Below are positions 1-7,888 of a DNA stretch of 64,000 nt, in pieces; within the stretch, counting starts at the first letter, position 1, and each line of letters opens with the position of its first letter. The position numbers and the translations under genes were made by a program. Source of the stretch: Metabacillus litoralis (GTDB lineage: Bacteria > Bacillota > Bacilli > Bacillales > Bacillaceae); assembly GCF_007994985.1 (NCBI RefSeq), contig NZ_VOQF01000001.1, positions 620,001 to 684,000 of the forward strand, written 5' to 3'. Below the pieces are notes generated by a model that was not told the DNA's origin, made no database searches, and saw only the letters and a list, made by a program, of their open reading frames with translations.

Positions 1-224
1 AATTCATAAGTAAAGAAAATGAAATGTATTATAAAACATTCTATTTTGTTAAGGATTATGTAGTTTATATACTCATAAACAGAAATGTACAAAGTCTAAT
101 GTCATCTTTTCTACATAGAATATACCTCTCATGCGATTATAACAAGTTACCATTGTATTCTTACGATTAGTTTGCTGCACCTTTAAACAAAAGAGTCTAA
201 TATAAATTTATGGGGGTACTTTTA

Positions 225-1133
225 ATGCCGATTAATATACCTAATCATTTACCAGCAAAAGAAATTCTTGAGCAAGAAAACATTTTTATTATGGATGAAA
301 AAAGAGCCTATTCACAAGATATACGGCCTTTGAACATTGTTATTTTAAATATCATGCCTGAGAAAGAGAAAACAGAAACACAATTATTACGACTACTTGG
401 AAATTCACCGTTACAACTAAATATTACGTTTCTAAGACCTGAAACTCATAAGTCGAAAAATACTACGATTGAGCATTTAAAGGAATTTTATACTACGTTT
501 AAGCATATCCAACATAAAAAATACGATGGAATGATTATTACCGGAGCACCAATTGAACATTTAGAGTTTAAAGATGTTTCATACTGGACTGAACTACAAG
601 CAATTATGGATTGGTCAAAAACAAACGTTACTTCAACTTTACATATTTGTTGGGGTGCACAAGCAGGACTTTTCCATCACTATGGCGTAAATAAGTATAA
701 ATTGGAAAAAAAATGCTTCGGAATCTTCGAGCATGAAATAATTGATCCTACAGTAAAATTATTGAGAGGCTTTGATGATCATTATTATGTACCACATTCT
801 AGACATACAGATGTTTTTAAGGAACAAATTGAACAAGTTCAAGAATTACAAATACTTTCCGTTTCTGAAAAAGCTGGTGTATGCCTAGTCATGTCTAGGG
901 ATGGTAAACAAGTTTTCCTTACCGGACATCCAGAATATGAATTAACTTCATTAAAAGATGAATATGAAAGAGATTTAGCTAAAGGCTTAGAGATTAATAT
1001 TCCTGAAAATTATTTTAAAAACAATGATCCAAAAAACAAGCCGATTCATTGCTGGAGATCTCATGCCCATCTTCTTTTTGTTAATTGGTTAAATTACTAT
1101 GTTTACCAGGAAACTCCATATCTTTGGGATTAA
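225..1133 (+). CDS. metA: Homoserine O-acetyltransferase (MetA family)
   Basis: Acylates L-homoserine in the cytoplasm as the first committed step of methionine synthesis. The protein has 302 residues. The catalytic set of the MetA family is in place: Cys142 in HICWGAQAG, and His235 and Glu237 in GHPEYE. Residue 111 is Glu (GAPIEHLEF); in this family Glu111 goes with acetyl-CoA and Gly111 with succinyl-CoA, so acetyltransferase activity is inferred. The start at 225 is chosen because a GGGGG ribosome site lies 8 bases upstream; an in-frame ATG at 210 has no such site. No S-box riboswitch is seen in the 224 bases before it. The metA-ugtP order matches B. subtilis. Confidence 0.96.
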   Translation: MPINIPNHLPAKEILEQENIFIMDEKRAYSQDIRPLNIVILNIMPEKEKTETQLLRLLGNSPLQLNITFLRPETHKSKNTTIEHLKEFYTTFKHIQHKKYDGMIITGAPIEHLEFKDVSYWTELQAIMDWSKTNVTSTLHICWGAQAGLFHHYGVNKYKLEKKCFGIFEHEIIDPTVKLLRGFDDHYYVPHSRHTDVFKEQIEQVQELQILSVSEKAGVCLVMSRDGKQVFLTGHPEYELTSLKDEYERDLAKGLEINIPENYFKNNDPKNKPIHCWRSHAHLLFVNWLNYYVYQETPYLWD

Positions 1134-1303
1134 TTTAAACTTCTGTGTAGAAAAGTGATAGTAATTTCACCATAGAGGATATAATATATGATTTCACTCG
1201 CCTTACAATCTCAAATATTTTACAAGAATTTTACATCTTAAGAAATACTTAATAAATGCTTTATAAATAAATAACATTTATATGGTAATCTTTAAGACAA
1301 ATT

Positions 1304-1343
1304 CAGTTCATATAAACATATTAATTGATATGAGCTGTTTTTG
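1304..1343 (+). terminator. Hairpin with T-run between metA and ugtP
   Basis: CAGTTCATAT (1304-1313) pairs with ATATGAGCTG (1328-1337), with one mismatch, and TTTTTG follows. The hairpin ends only 37 bases before the ugtP start, so it could be the metA terminator or an attenuator in the ugtP leader. Confidence 0.5.
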
Positions 1344-1380
1344 ATTGTATTGAACTGTTTCAGATTAGATTGAGGTGAAA

Positions 1381-2532
1381 ATGTTGAAAAAGGTTTTAAT
1401 TTTAACAGCCAAGTATGGTAACGGCCACGTCCAAGTTGCCAAAACTCTAGAAAAAAAATGCAAAGATCTTGGATTTGAGAAAATTGTAGTATGCAACCTT
1501 TACTCTGAATCCTTCCCTATATTTTCTGAGATAACTCAATACCTTTATTTGAAGAGTTTCTCAATAGGTAAACAATTTTATCGTCTCTTCTATTACGGAG
1601 TAGATAAAATTTACAACAAACGTATGATGAATCTATATTTTAAAATGGGACACAAACGTTTACATCAAATTGTGAAAAATGAACAGCCTGATATGATCAT
1701 CAATACATTTCCCATGATCGTCGTGCCAGAATATCGTCGTAAAACAGGAACTGTCATTCCTACATTTAACGTATTAACAGATTTCTGTTTACACAGAATA
1801 TGGGTCCATGAAAATATAGATAAATACTATGTAGCAACAAAAAATGTGAAAGAAAAGCTAATTAGTATTGGAATTAGCCCCAGCACGATTAAAGTAACGG
1901 GTATCCCAATTCGTACGCAGTTTGAACAAACACTTAATACAGCAGAGATTTATAATAAATATAACCTGGATCCTACTAAAAAGACCTTATTAATCATGGC
2001 AGGAGCACATGGAGTTTTAAAAAATGTTAAGGAATTATGTCAAGCTTTTATCTCCAAAAGTACAAATACCCAAACTGTTGTGGTTTGCGGAAATAACTCA
2101 CTTTTAAAAGAAAGTCTTGAGACTCTTTCATTAAGCTATCCTAAACAAATTAAAATTATGAGTTATGTTGAAAGAATAGATGAGTTATATCGCATCGCTT
2201 CATGTATGATTACTAAACCTGGTGGAATAACATTGACTGAAGCAACTGCATTAGGTGTACCTGTCATTCTCTATAAACCAGTTCCTGGCCAGGAAAAAGA
2301 GAATGCCTTATACTTTGAAGAAAAAAATGCTGCTATCATTGTAAATCAAATTGAGGATATATTTGATGAAGTAAATAATCTTTTAGGAGATGAAAAACGA
2401 TTAAAACAAATGAAAGAAAATATTAAAAAAATTCATATCCCTAACTCTGCTGACTTAATATTAGAAGATATGCTTAAAGAAGCATCATATATAAGAGATA
2501 AAAAACTGATGATTGGTTCTGTTAATTACTAA
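1381..2532 (+). CDS. ugtP: Processive diacylglycerol beta-glucosyltransferase
   Basis: Transfers glucose from UDP-glucose to diacylglycerol, making the glycolipids that anchor lipoteichoic acid, at the cytoplasmic face of the membrane. In B. subtilis UgtP also links nutrient status to cell size by inhibiting FtsZ. The 383-residue protein resembles B. subtilis UgtP over its whole length: LTAKYGNGHVQVAKTL at the N-terminus, a lipid-acceptor lobe rich in basic and aromatic residues, and the MGDG-synthase type nucleotide-sugar site (TKPGGITLTEATALGVPV). ATG at 1381 is preferred over GTG at 1375 because GAGG at 1372-1375 then has normal spacing. Confidence 0.95.
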   Translation: MLKKVLILTAKYGNGHVQVAKTLEKKCKDLGFEKIVVCNLYSESFPIFSEITQYLYLKSFSIGKQFYRLFYYGVDKIYNKRMMNLYFKMGHKRLHQIVKNEQPDMIINTFPMIVVPEYRRKTGTVIPTFNVLTDFCLHRIWVHENIDKYYVATKNVKEKLISIGISPSTIKVTGIPIRTQFEQTLNTAEIYNKYNLDPTKKTLLIMAGAHGVLKNVKELCQAFISKSTNTQTVVVCGNNSLLKESLETLSLSYPKQIKIMSYVERIDELYRIASCMITKPGGITLTEATALGVPVILYKPVPGQEKENALYFEEKNAAIIVNQIEDIFDEVNNLLGDEKRLKQMKENIKKIHIPNSADLILEDMLKEASYIRDKKLMIGSVNY

Positions 2533-2577
2533 ATCTTTTTGGGTGAAAGTGTTTAACAACTTACCTGGAGGTTTAAA

Positions 2578-3573
2578 ATGGATACAAGTACTCACATCAC
2601 TTTTGGGTTTGGGTTAGCAGGTCTAGCTTATCTCGATCCTGCTGTATCTTCAGACCCATCACTTGCTACTGCCATTTTATACGGAACTGTACTAGGTTCA
2701 AATGCGCCTGATTTTGACTATTTGATAAAATTAGTTAAAGGTAATGGAATGTATATTGAGCATCATAGAGGTACATCACACTCAGTTTTCGCCCTTATGA
2801 TATGGACTTTATTAATTTCCGGCATCATTTTATTATTTGCAGGTAATATAGATTTCTTTCCTATACTTTATTGGACATTTTTAGGTGTTGTTTTACATGT
2901 TGGGTTAGATCTTATGAATGCATATGGAACACAAGCTGGTAGACCCTTTACAAAGAAATGGCTATCATTAAATTTTCTACCTTTAATAGACCCAATCATC
3001 TATCTTTTTCATATAGTTGGCTTTATCTTATGGTATCTTGGTTTCTCACCAGGACCTACATTCGCCTTTGTATATATCTTTGTAGGTATTTACATTATCA
3101 TTAGGTTTTGCATATACAAAATAATACGCGGTATTATTATTGATTCTACTGAAATAGATGGTATTTTTACACTTATACCTTCAATATGGTTACATAAATG
3201 GGATTTTGTTATTGAAACTAATTCAACCTATTATGTTGGTTCAGTAACATATAAAAAGCTGCAATGGATTCACCACTTTGATAAACATGATGAAAATTGT
3301 CCTAAAATAAAAACTTCATTAAAAGATAAAAACGTCGGCCATTTTTTATCAAATTCAGCTCATACACATGCGCTTATCGTTCCTGGAATAAACGGAGACG
3401 AAGTTCGTTGGTTGGACTTACGATTTCGCCATAAAAATCATTACCCTTATATGGCTGTTGCTAAAATCAATAACCATAATGAGATCATTTCCTCATATAC
3501 AGGTTGGATTCACCGTTCAAAGAGATTAGAAAATAAACTAGCTGCAAATGATAAAAATTTGGTACAGCTTTAG
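2578..3573 (+). CDS. yfhP: YfhP-like membrane-bound metal-dependent hydrolase family protein
   Basis: A multi-pass membrane protein of 331 residues resembling B. subtilis YfhP (YdjM/DUF457 type). The N-terminus (MDTSTHITFGFGLAGLAYLDP) and the His-rich loop IEHHRGTSHSVF carry the conserved His and Asp residues thought to bind metal. Four or five hydrophobic segments span residues 30-185, and a soluble C-terminal half of about 140 residues follows. The reaction is not known. GGAGG sits 6 bases before the ATG. In B. subtilis yfhP lies elsewhere, next to mutY, so its place after ugtP is a rearrangement. A strong terminator follows directly. Confidence 0.8.
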   Translation: MDTSTHITFGFGLAGLAYLDPAVSSDPSLATAILYGTVLGSNAPDFDYLIKLVKGNGMYIEHHRGTSHSVFALMIWTLLISGIILLFAGNIDFFPILYWTFLGVVLHVGLDLMNAYGTQAGRPFTKKWLSLNFLPLIDPIIYLFHIVGFILWYLGFSPGPTFAFVYIFVGIYIIIRFCIYKIIRGIIIDSTEIDGIFTLIPSIWLHKWDFVIETNSTYYVGSVTYKKLQWIHHFDKHDENCPKIKTSLKDKNVGHFLSNSAHTHALIVPGINGDEVRWLDLRFRHKNHYPYMAVAKINNHNEIISSYTGWIHRSKRLENKLAANDKNLVQL

Positions 3574-3580
3574 TACAGAA

Positions 3581-3615
3581 AAAGTCTGTTCACTTTGATG
3601 AACAGACTTTTAATT
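3581..3615 (+). terminator. Intrinsic terminator after yfhP
   Basis: A perfect 12-base stem, AAAGTCTGTTCA against TGAACAGACTTT, with a 6-base loop and a T-rich tail, just after the yfhP stop codon. Confidence 0.85.
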
Positions 3616-3899
3616 TGTATATAAAGTATATTTACAAGCCCTTTTAGGCTGTTTAAAAACTATTAACTTTCGAGGCATGAAGCATTTAAGGAGCGGAGTT
3701 ACACTGTTTAGTTATAATCACCGCAGCAAGGTGAGTAACGAAGAAAGCTAAAGCTTTAAAATGAACATGCATTTCCCATACAGTAATAACCATCTTTATT
3801 GGAACTATTAACATCCTGATGAATATTTACTCCCATTAGGTTCAAAATAACCTCATTACAGTAATTAATTCACTTGATCTGTAGGAGGATAATAATAAT
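3616..3899. other. Gene-free stretch with small hairpins, function unknown
   Basis: No convincing reading frame is seen between the yfhP terminator and the small gene at 3900. The part at about 3645-3770 is richer in G and C than the rest of the intergenic DNA. It contains several short inverted repeats: AGCC/GGCT near 3650, CACC/GGTG near 3722, and AAAGCT/AGCTTT near 3745. It could be a decayed gene, a dispersed repeat or a structured RNA. The end holds the ribosome site AGGAGG of the next gene. Confidence 0.35.
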
Positions 3900-4052
3900 A
3901 TGACCAAAAAAATTAATAATGGTAGTGAAAATCAAAACTCACCCAAAAAGAATAAGTATGAATTAGAATTAGCTGAAGAACACATTCCTGGAGATAACAG
4001 CAAAGGTAATAAAAGAAATAAAGATCAACGAGATAAAACGAGAAAAGAATAA
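3900..4052 (+). CDS. Small hydrophilic protein of 50 residues
   Basis: A short frame with a strong ribosome site (AGGAGG, 9 bases before ATG) and a terminator right after the stop. The product is very rich in Lys, Asn, Glu and Arg and has no hydrophobic segment; its ending is DQRDKTRKE. Size and composition resemble the small spore-core or YfhD/YfhE-type proteins of Bacillus, but I do not recognise the family and no GPR protease site is obvious. Confidence 0.6.
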   Translation: MTKKINNGSENQNSPKKNKYELELAEEHIPGDNSKGNKRNKDQRDKTRKE

Positions 4053-4090
4053 AAAATGGGCAACAGGAATGGATCCTGTTGCCATTTTTT
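4053..4090. terminator. Bidirectional intrinsic terminator
   Basis: GGCAACAGGA (4059-4068) pairs perfectly with TCCTGTTGCC (4074-4083), with an A-run on the left and a T-run on the right. It serves both the small gene at 3900 and the converging ptsH-like gene. Confidence 0.85.
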
Positions 4091-4355
4091 ATTCTCCCAA
4101 ACCTTCAGTAGTAATTGCTCTTTCAACTGCTGCTAACGCTTCTTCAGCATCGCTACCACTTGCAGAAATCGTAATTTTAGTACCTTTAGAAATCCCTAAA
4201 GACATAACACCCATAATTGATTTTAAATTCACTGTACGTCCATTTGCCTCTAAATTCACATCAGATGTGAATGAATTAACAGCATTCACCAATGCTGTTG
4301 CTGGTCTAGCATGCAATCCTGCTTCATGTGTAATTGTAAAAGACTTTTCTGCCAT
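4089..4355 (-). CDS. ptsH: HPr-type phosphocarrier protein
   Basis: An 88-residue HPr protein. It carries phosphate from enzyme I to sugar permeases on His15 (GLHARPAT) and has the regulatory Ser46 (KSIMGVMSLGI) used by HPr kinase and CcpA for catabolite repression. Both key residues are present, so it is not a Crh protein, which has Gln15. The start at 4355 is set by GAAAGGGG about 9 bases upstream. Unusually it stands alone, with no ptsG or ptsI nearby and its own terminator. It may be a second HPr or the only one, moved from the pts operon. Confidence 0.9.
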   Translation of the reverse strand: MAEKSFTITHEAGLHARPATALVNAVNSFTSDVNLEANGRTVNLKSIMGVMSLGISKGTKITISASGSDAEEALAAVERAITTEGLGE

Positions 4356-4585
4356 ATTGTACATTCCCCTTTCTTTTAGCAAATGTAGCTTAGATTTTAA
4401 GATGGTTATGTAAAGAACTCATCTTGTGCAGCATATAATAAGCTACATTAGTATTACCATAATTATAAACCTTTTTTCAAAAAAGAAAACTAATTTTCTT
4501 ACGACATATTCATTAAATATTCAGTTTCTTTTGAATATTTTCGAAATAATTCTTACTAGCCTCTTAATTAGTTTTGTTGCAATCG

Positions 4586-4837
4586 TTAAACCTTGTAAAC
4601 TTGTTGATTTAAAATATTATAATGGATATGTAAGGTAAAGGTATCCGTATTCATTCTCTCAATTACAAAATATTCATTTTCTTTCTGAGAAATCAATACT
4701 AATGATGATTTTTTTATTAGTAAACATTCATTCTCTAAATCACTTATACTAGCACATGCTCTTTGGAATCCTGTCCAATCAACATTTCTACTACATGTTA
4801 CAATCACTTCTTGATCCTTTATGTAAAGTTTTCGCAT
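4586..4837 (-). CDS. Hypothetical protein of 83 residues
   Basis: Unrecognised small cytoplasmic protein beginning MRKLYIKDQEVIVTCSRN. The start is placed at 4837 because GGGGGT lies just upstream; the frame itself extends to 4891. It has two Cys residues in the first half and alternating hydrophobic residues suggesting a small beta-rich fold. It sits between ptsH and cspD on the opposite strand from cspD. Confidence 0.6.
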   Translation of the reverse strand: MRKLYIKDQEVIVTCSRNVDWTGFQRACASISDLENECLLIKKSSLVLISQKENEYFVIERMNTDTFTLHIHYNILNQQVYKV

Positions 4838-4941
4838 AAAATACCCCCAAGGCTTTACTGCATTATATGTGAATATTTGTGAAGAAATCATTTATTTCAA
4901 ATAAAATTTCAGAAAGTTTTGTTAAAAATTCCTACTTATCC

Positions 4942-4971
4942 TTGACGGTTTTTGCTTATCTAATGTATAGT
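4942..4971 (+). promoter_or_regulatory. Probable sigma-A promoter of cspD
   Basis: TTGACG (4942-4947) and TATAGT (4966-4971) are spaced by 18 bases. Transcription from here gives a leader of about 125 bases before cspD, the long untranslated leader typical of cold-shock genes. Confidence 0.6.
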
Positions 4972-5103
4972 TAAAGTATCATCAATTTGAATATATATAA
5001 TAGCATCCTTTGTAATCAAATCATCTTCGTACATATCATATTCTTTTTATGATAAAATTTTTTTAGCACCACCTGTGCTACAGTATTAGGAGGATTAAGT
5101 ACT

Positions 5104-5304
5104 ATGCAAAACGGTAAAGTAAAATGGTTTAATAATGAAAAAGGTTTTGGTTTTATCGAGGTTGAAGGTGGAGACGATGTATTCGTACACTTCACAGCAA
5201 TTCAAGGTGACGGGTACAAATCATTAGAAGAAGGTCAAGAAGTTTCTTTCGAAATCGTAGAAGGTAACCGTGGACCACAAGCAGCTAACGTTTCAAAGTT
5301 ATAA
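5104..5304 (+). CDS. cspD: Cold-shock protein
   Basis: A 66-residue single cold-shock domain that binds single-stranded RNA and DNA and acts as an RNA chaperone. RNP1 (KGFGFIEV) and RNP2 (VFVHFTAI) are intact. The sequence is close to B. subtilis CspD, and its place downstream of ugtP and upstream of ypzA agrees. AGGAGG lies upstream of the ATG. The long leader is probably the cold-responsive element. A terminator follows at 5354. Confidence 0.95.
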   Translation: MQNGKVKWFNNEKGFGFIEVEGGDDVFVHFTAIQGDGYKSLEEGQEVSFEIVEGNRGPQAANVSKL

Positions 5305-5353
5305 TCACTTACAATTAAAAAAAGTGATTTAAACCATAAACATATGAATTTAC

Positions 5354-5386
5354 AGAGATTGGGGATATTCTCCAATCTCTTTTTAA
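5354..5386 (+). terminator. Intrinsic terminator after cspD
   Basis: AGAGATTGG pairs with CCAATCTCT around a 9-base loop, followed by a run of T. Confidence 0.8.
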
Positions 5387-5551
5387 TTTCACTATTGTTA
5401 CTGGACCCACTAAATGTGTTTATAGCTAAAACGCATTCACCATAAAAAATAAGCATCAGGTTTTATAATACAAGTTATTTAGAGTTGTTAAAGCTATAGT
5501 TTCACAAAACAGTTTAACTAAATATAAATACATATATACATGAAATCTTCA

Positions 5552-5584
5552 AAAAAACGAGAACCATTTATGTTCTCGTTTTTT
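5552..5584. terminator. Intrinsic terminator overlapping the end of the 80-residue gene
   Basis: AAAAAACGAGAAC pairs with GTTCTCGTTTTTT over a 7-base loop. It works for the minus-strand gene and could also stop read-through from cspD. Confidence 0.75.
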
Positions 5585-5810
5585 GACTTATTAATAAATA
5601 TTCTATTGCTTTAACGTTTTGTTTAATACCTTTTTCAATTCGACTAACTTCGTTCTGATTAAACACATTTGCATTGTTCGCTATAAAGACTAATTTATCT
5701 AGATCTTTATAGATTTCTGAGAATGCTTCTTTAATAGATGAATCTAAAGGCTCATTTGACACCGTCACTTCTACTCCTTCTATTATGAATTTTGCGAAAA
5801 AATAGTTCAT
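5568..5810 (-). CDS. Hypothetical protein of 80 residues
   Basis: Unrecognised small protein, predicted soluble and largely helical after a short beta-like start (MNYFFAKFIIEGVEVTVS). It ends EYLLISQKTRT inside a terminator hairpin. It occupies the place of degR in B. subtilis, between cspD and ypzA, but lies on the minus strand and shows no clear resemblance to DegR that I can see. Confidence 0.65.
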   Translation of the reverse strand: MNYFFAKFIIEGVEVTVSNEPLDSSIKEAFSEIYKDLDKLVFIANNANVFNQNEVSRIEKGIKQNVKAIEYLLISQKTRT

Positions 5811-5959
5811 TATCTTTACTTAGATGCTATATTTTTACAAACAATATATCTACTTCTATTTTACCACGACATTTTAATTTCGGATATATTTATGAAATTG
5901 TTTTTTTTAACGAATATTTCATCTTTAAATTCAAAGACTATAGTTGGAGGTGTTAGATC

Positions 5960-6226
5960 ATGGATCAAATTAATCATACAGGACTAATTAGCGGAATGAA
6001 TGATATAAGTCAACTTGAAGCTGCTGTTAAATCTGCACAGAAAATGGTTGGTTCGGCAACAATGCAATTAGATCCCGAAGCTCTTGAACATGCAGAAAAT
6101 GCAATAAATGATGCCAAAGAGATCATGAACAGAACAACTGAAACTGGTGTCGATCAGTTGTTTATTTCAAAACAAAAAAAGCTCTTAGAACAATGTGAAC
6201 ATCAATTAAGTGAAGCAAAGCAATAA
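5960..6226 (+). CDS. ypzA: YpzA-like DUF2564 family protein
   Basis: An 88-residue helical, acidic protein. Its pattern, an N-terminal SQLEAAVKSAQKMVGSAT and a C-terminal KKLLEQCEHQLSEAKQ, matches the DUF2564 family that includes B. subtilis YpzA. No function is known. GGAGG precedes the ATG by about 9 bases. Position between cspD and ypeQ is the same as in B. subtilis. A strong terminator follows. Confidence 0.85.
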   Translation: MDQINHTGLISGMNDISQLEAAVKSAQKMVGSATMQLDPEALEHAENAINDAKEIMNRTTETGVDQLFISKQKKLLEQCEHQLSEAKQ

Positions 6227-6257
6227 ATAACTGTTTTTTGATATCAAATAGGTTGCT

Positions 6258-6292
6258 ATAAAAAAATCCGCTTTTCGGCGGATTTTTTTCTT
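6258..6292. terminator. Bidirectional terminator between ypzA and ypeQ
   Basis: AAAAAATCCGC pairs with GCGGATTTTTT over the loop TTTTCG. A- and T-runs on either side serve both converging genes. Confidence 0.85.
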
Positions 6293-6298
6293 CTTTTA

Positions 6299-6475
6299 TT
6301 ATGTTAGCTTTTTTCCAACATTTTTTATTTTCAATCCTACAGTACATTGATTAATACAAAAAGAATGTGCAAAACGTTTGCCACTTTCCTCACGTAGATG
6401 TTTTTTGACTAAACAATCCACACAATATGTGTCAATGATTTCACTTAGTTCTTGTAATGTTTGCTTTTTACTCAT
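6299..6475 (-). CDS. ypeQ: YpeQ-like zinc-finger protein
   Basis: A 58-residue protein with a Cys-x2-Cys pair (YCVDCLVKKHLR) and a second His/Cys cluster (HSFCINQC), a probable zinc-binding fold. It resembles B. subtilis YpeQ and lies in the same place. Its start overlaps the end of ypeP by 8 bases, so the two genes are probably translated together. ATG at 6475 is preferred; an upstream ATG also exists in frame. The role is unknown. Confidence 0.8.
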   Translation of the reverse strand: MSKKQTLQELSEIIDTYCVDCLVKKHLREESGKRFAHSFCINQCTVGLKIKNVGKKLT

Positions 6476-7145
6476 CTTCTTCAACTTCCTCATCAATGAT
6501 CAATTTACTACTTATTTCTATTCCTTCCATAGCTTGTGATGCTAGTTTATCAGCTTCAGTATTTTCTTTTCTGGAAATTGATTCATAACTAGGCATTATT
6601 TTAAGCTTTTTTAATTGATGCTCAATTTTATCTAACCATAAATTAAATTCTTCTTCATAACAAGGCCATTCTCCAGATAATTGTTTTAGCACAACTTGCG
6701 AATCCCCATAAAACTGAATTTTTTGTTTGTTAATACCATTCTCTTCAAGAATAGTAACTAAAAAAGCAAATGCAGCATATTCTGCTTCATTATTCGATCC
6801 TATACCATCTACCTTTTCATTCATTCTAATGCGATATCGCATTCCACTTTGCGTATAATAGATAACAGCACCAAAACCAGCAATACCAGTTGTTTTTTGA
6901 AAACCTCCATCAAAAAAAGCAACTACATCATGTGGTTCATCTTTAACAATATCCCTGAATTTTTTAAGTTCTTTTAAGTTCCAAGATTGCTCATCTTCAG
7001 ATATAAACTGAAGGTTCTTTACTCTACCTGTAGAAGTAAAATCCTCAGCTAATACAATGGCTTCATTTAATGATAAATATTCAGACACAAGACTTGTTTC
7101 TAGCTTTCTTTTTGTTATATATGTCCATTCAATTCTATATTTCAC
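6468..7145 (-). CDS. ypeP: RNase HI-like protein YpeP
   Basis: A 225-residue protein with about 70 N-terminal residues of unknown function followed by an RNase H fold. The four acidic residues of the active site appear in order: FDGG (about D79), NNEAEY (E120), GDSQVV (D148) and EADKLA (D199). It may cut RNA in RNA-DNA hybrids; I recall doubts about the activity of the B. subtilis RNase HI-like proteins. GTG at 7145 is chosen because AGGAG lies 8 bases upstream; GTG at 7154 overlaps that site. It is coupled to ypeQ and lies next to a second RNase HI gene, ypdQ. Confidence 0.85.
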   Translation of the reverse strand: MKYRIEWTYITKRKLETSLVSEYLSLNEAIVLAEDFTSTGRVKNLQFISEDEQSWNLKELKKFRDIVKDEPHDVVAFFDGGFQKTTGIAGFGAVIYYTQSGMRYRIRMNEKVDGIGSNNEAEYAAFAFLVTILEENGINKQKIQFYGDSQVVLKQLSGEWPCYEEEFNLWLDKIEHQLKKLKIMPSYESISRKENTEADKLASQAMEGIEISSKLIIDEEVEEDE

Positions 7146-7360
7146 TAATTTCACTCCTGAAAACGAATTTTCTATAAGGTGCTTGCACTTTTCGTGAAAC
7201 TTATCTTCTACATTATTTCTTTTATGTACTAATATTATCAGTATGCTATAATCATATTCGATTTACTTTAGCTTCAACACAAATTAATAATGGTATCTAT
7301 TTTATCATTGTTTAATTTTTTGTAAAACAATTTACAATTTTAGGGGGGACTTATTTATCT

Positions 7361-7747
7361 ATGATTGAGGTGTATGTTGATGGTGCAAGTGCCGGTGATC
7401 CTGGTCTATCAGGTGCAGGTGTGTTTATTAGAGGGCATGGTACTGCTGAACAATATTCCCTTCCTCTTGGCAAAATGACTAATCATGAAGCTGAATATCA
7501 TGCTCTTATTAAAGGTATGGAAATTTGTCAGAAACAAGGCTATAAAGTTGTATCTTTCCGAACAGATTCTCAACTTGTAGATCAAGCAATTGAAAAGAGA
7601 TTTGTTAAAAATAAGGCTTTTTATCCCTTATTGCAACAAGTATTGGAACTTTCAGAACAGTTTGACTTATTTTTTATAAAATGGATTCCTAGTAAAGAAA
7701 ATAAAGTTGCTGATCAGTTAGCAAGAGCAGCAATATTGAAACAATAG
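7361..7747 (+). CDS. ypdQ: RNase HI-like protein YpdQ
   Basis: A 128-residue stand-alone RNase H domain. The DEDD set is intact: Asp7 (VDGASAG), Glu43 (NHEAEYHAL), Asp69 (RTDSQLV) and Asp118 (KVADQLA). It lacks the basic handle loop of E. coli RNase HI, as archaeal-type RNases HI do. It could process RNA-DNA hybrids, but from memory the B. subtilis relative showed no activity in early tests. AGGGGGG is present upstream of the ATG at slightly long spacing. It is transcribed away from ypeP. Confidence 0.85.
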   Translation: MIEVYVDGASAGDPGLSGAGVFIRGHGTAEQYSLPLGKMTNHEAEYHALIKGMEICQKQGYKVVSFRTDSQLVDQAIEKRFVKNKAFYPLLQQVLELSEQFDLFFIKWIPSKENKVADQLARAAILKQ

Positions 7748-7888
7748 GCACTTTTTTGAATGCATGTTGAAAATAGATCTTAGATGTGCATTGAAACAAT
7801 CATTCAAGAATAACACAGGGAAAAATGACACAAAAGCAATATAGTAAGGTAGTCCCGATAAAAAAGATTTTAGAAAGATGGAAAAAAA

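Noticed and set aside
1-224. Possible S-box (SAM) riboswitch before metA
   Set aside because: None of the conserved S-box blocks is present in the visible leader.
4426-4638. Plus-strand 70-codon hydrophobic frame
   Set aside because: Mirror of A/T-rich spacer and of the end of the 83-residue gene; no ribosome site.
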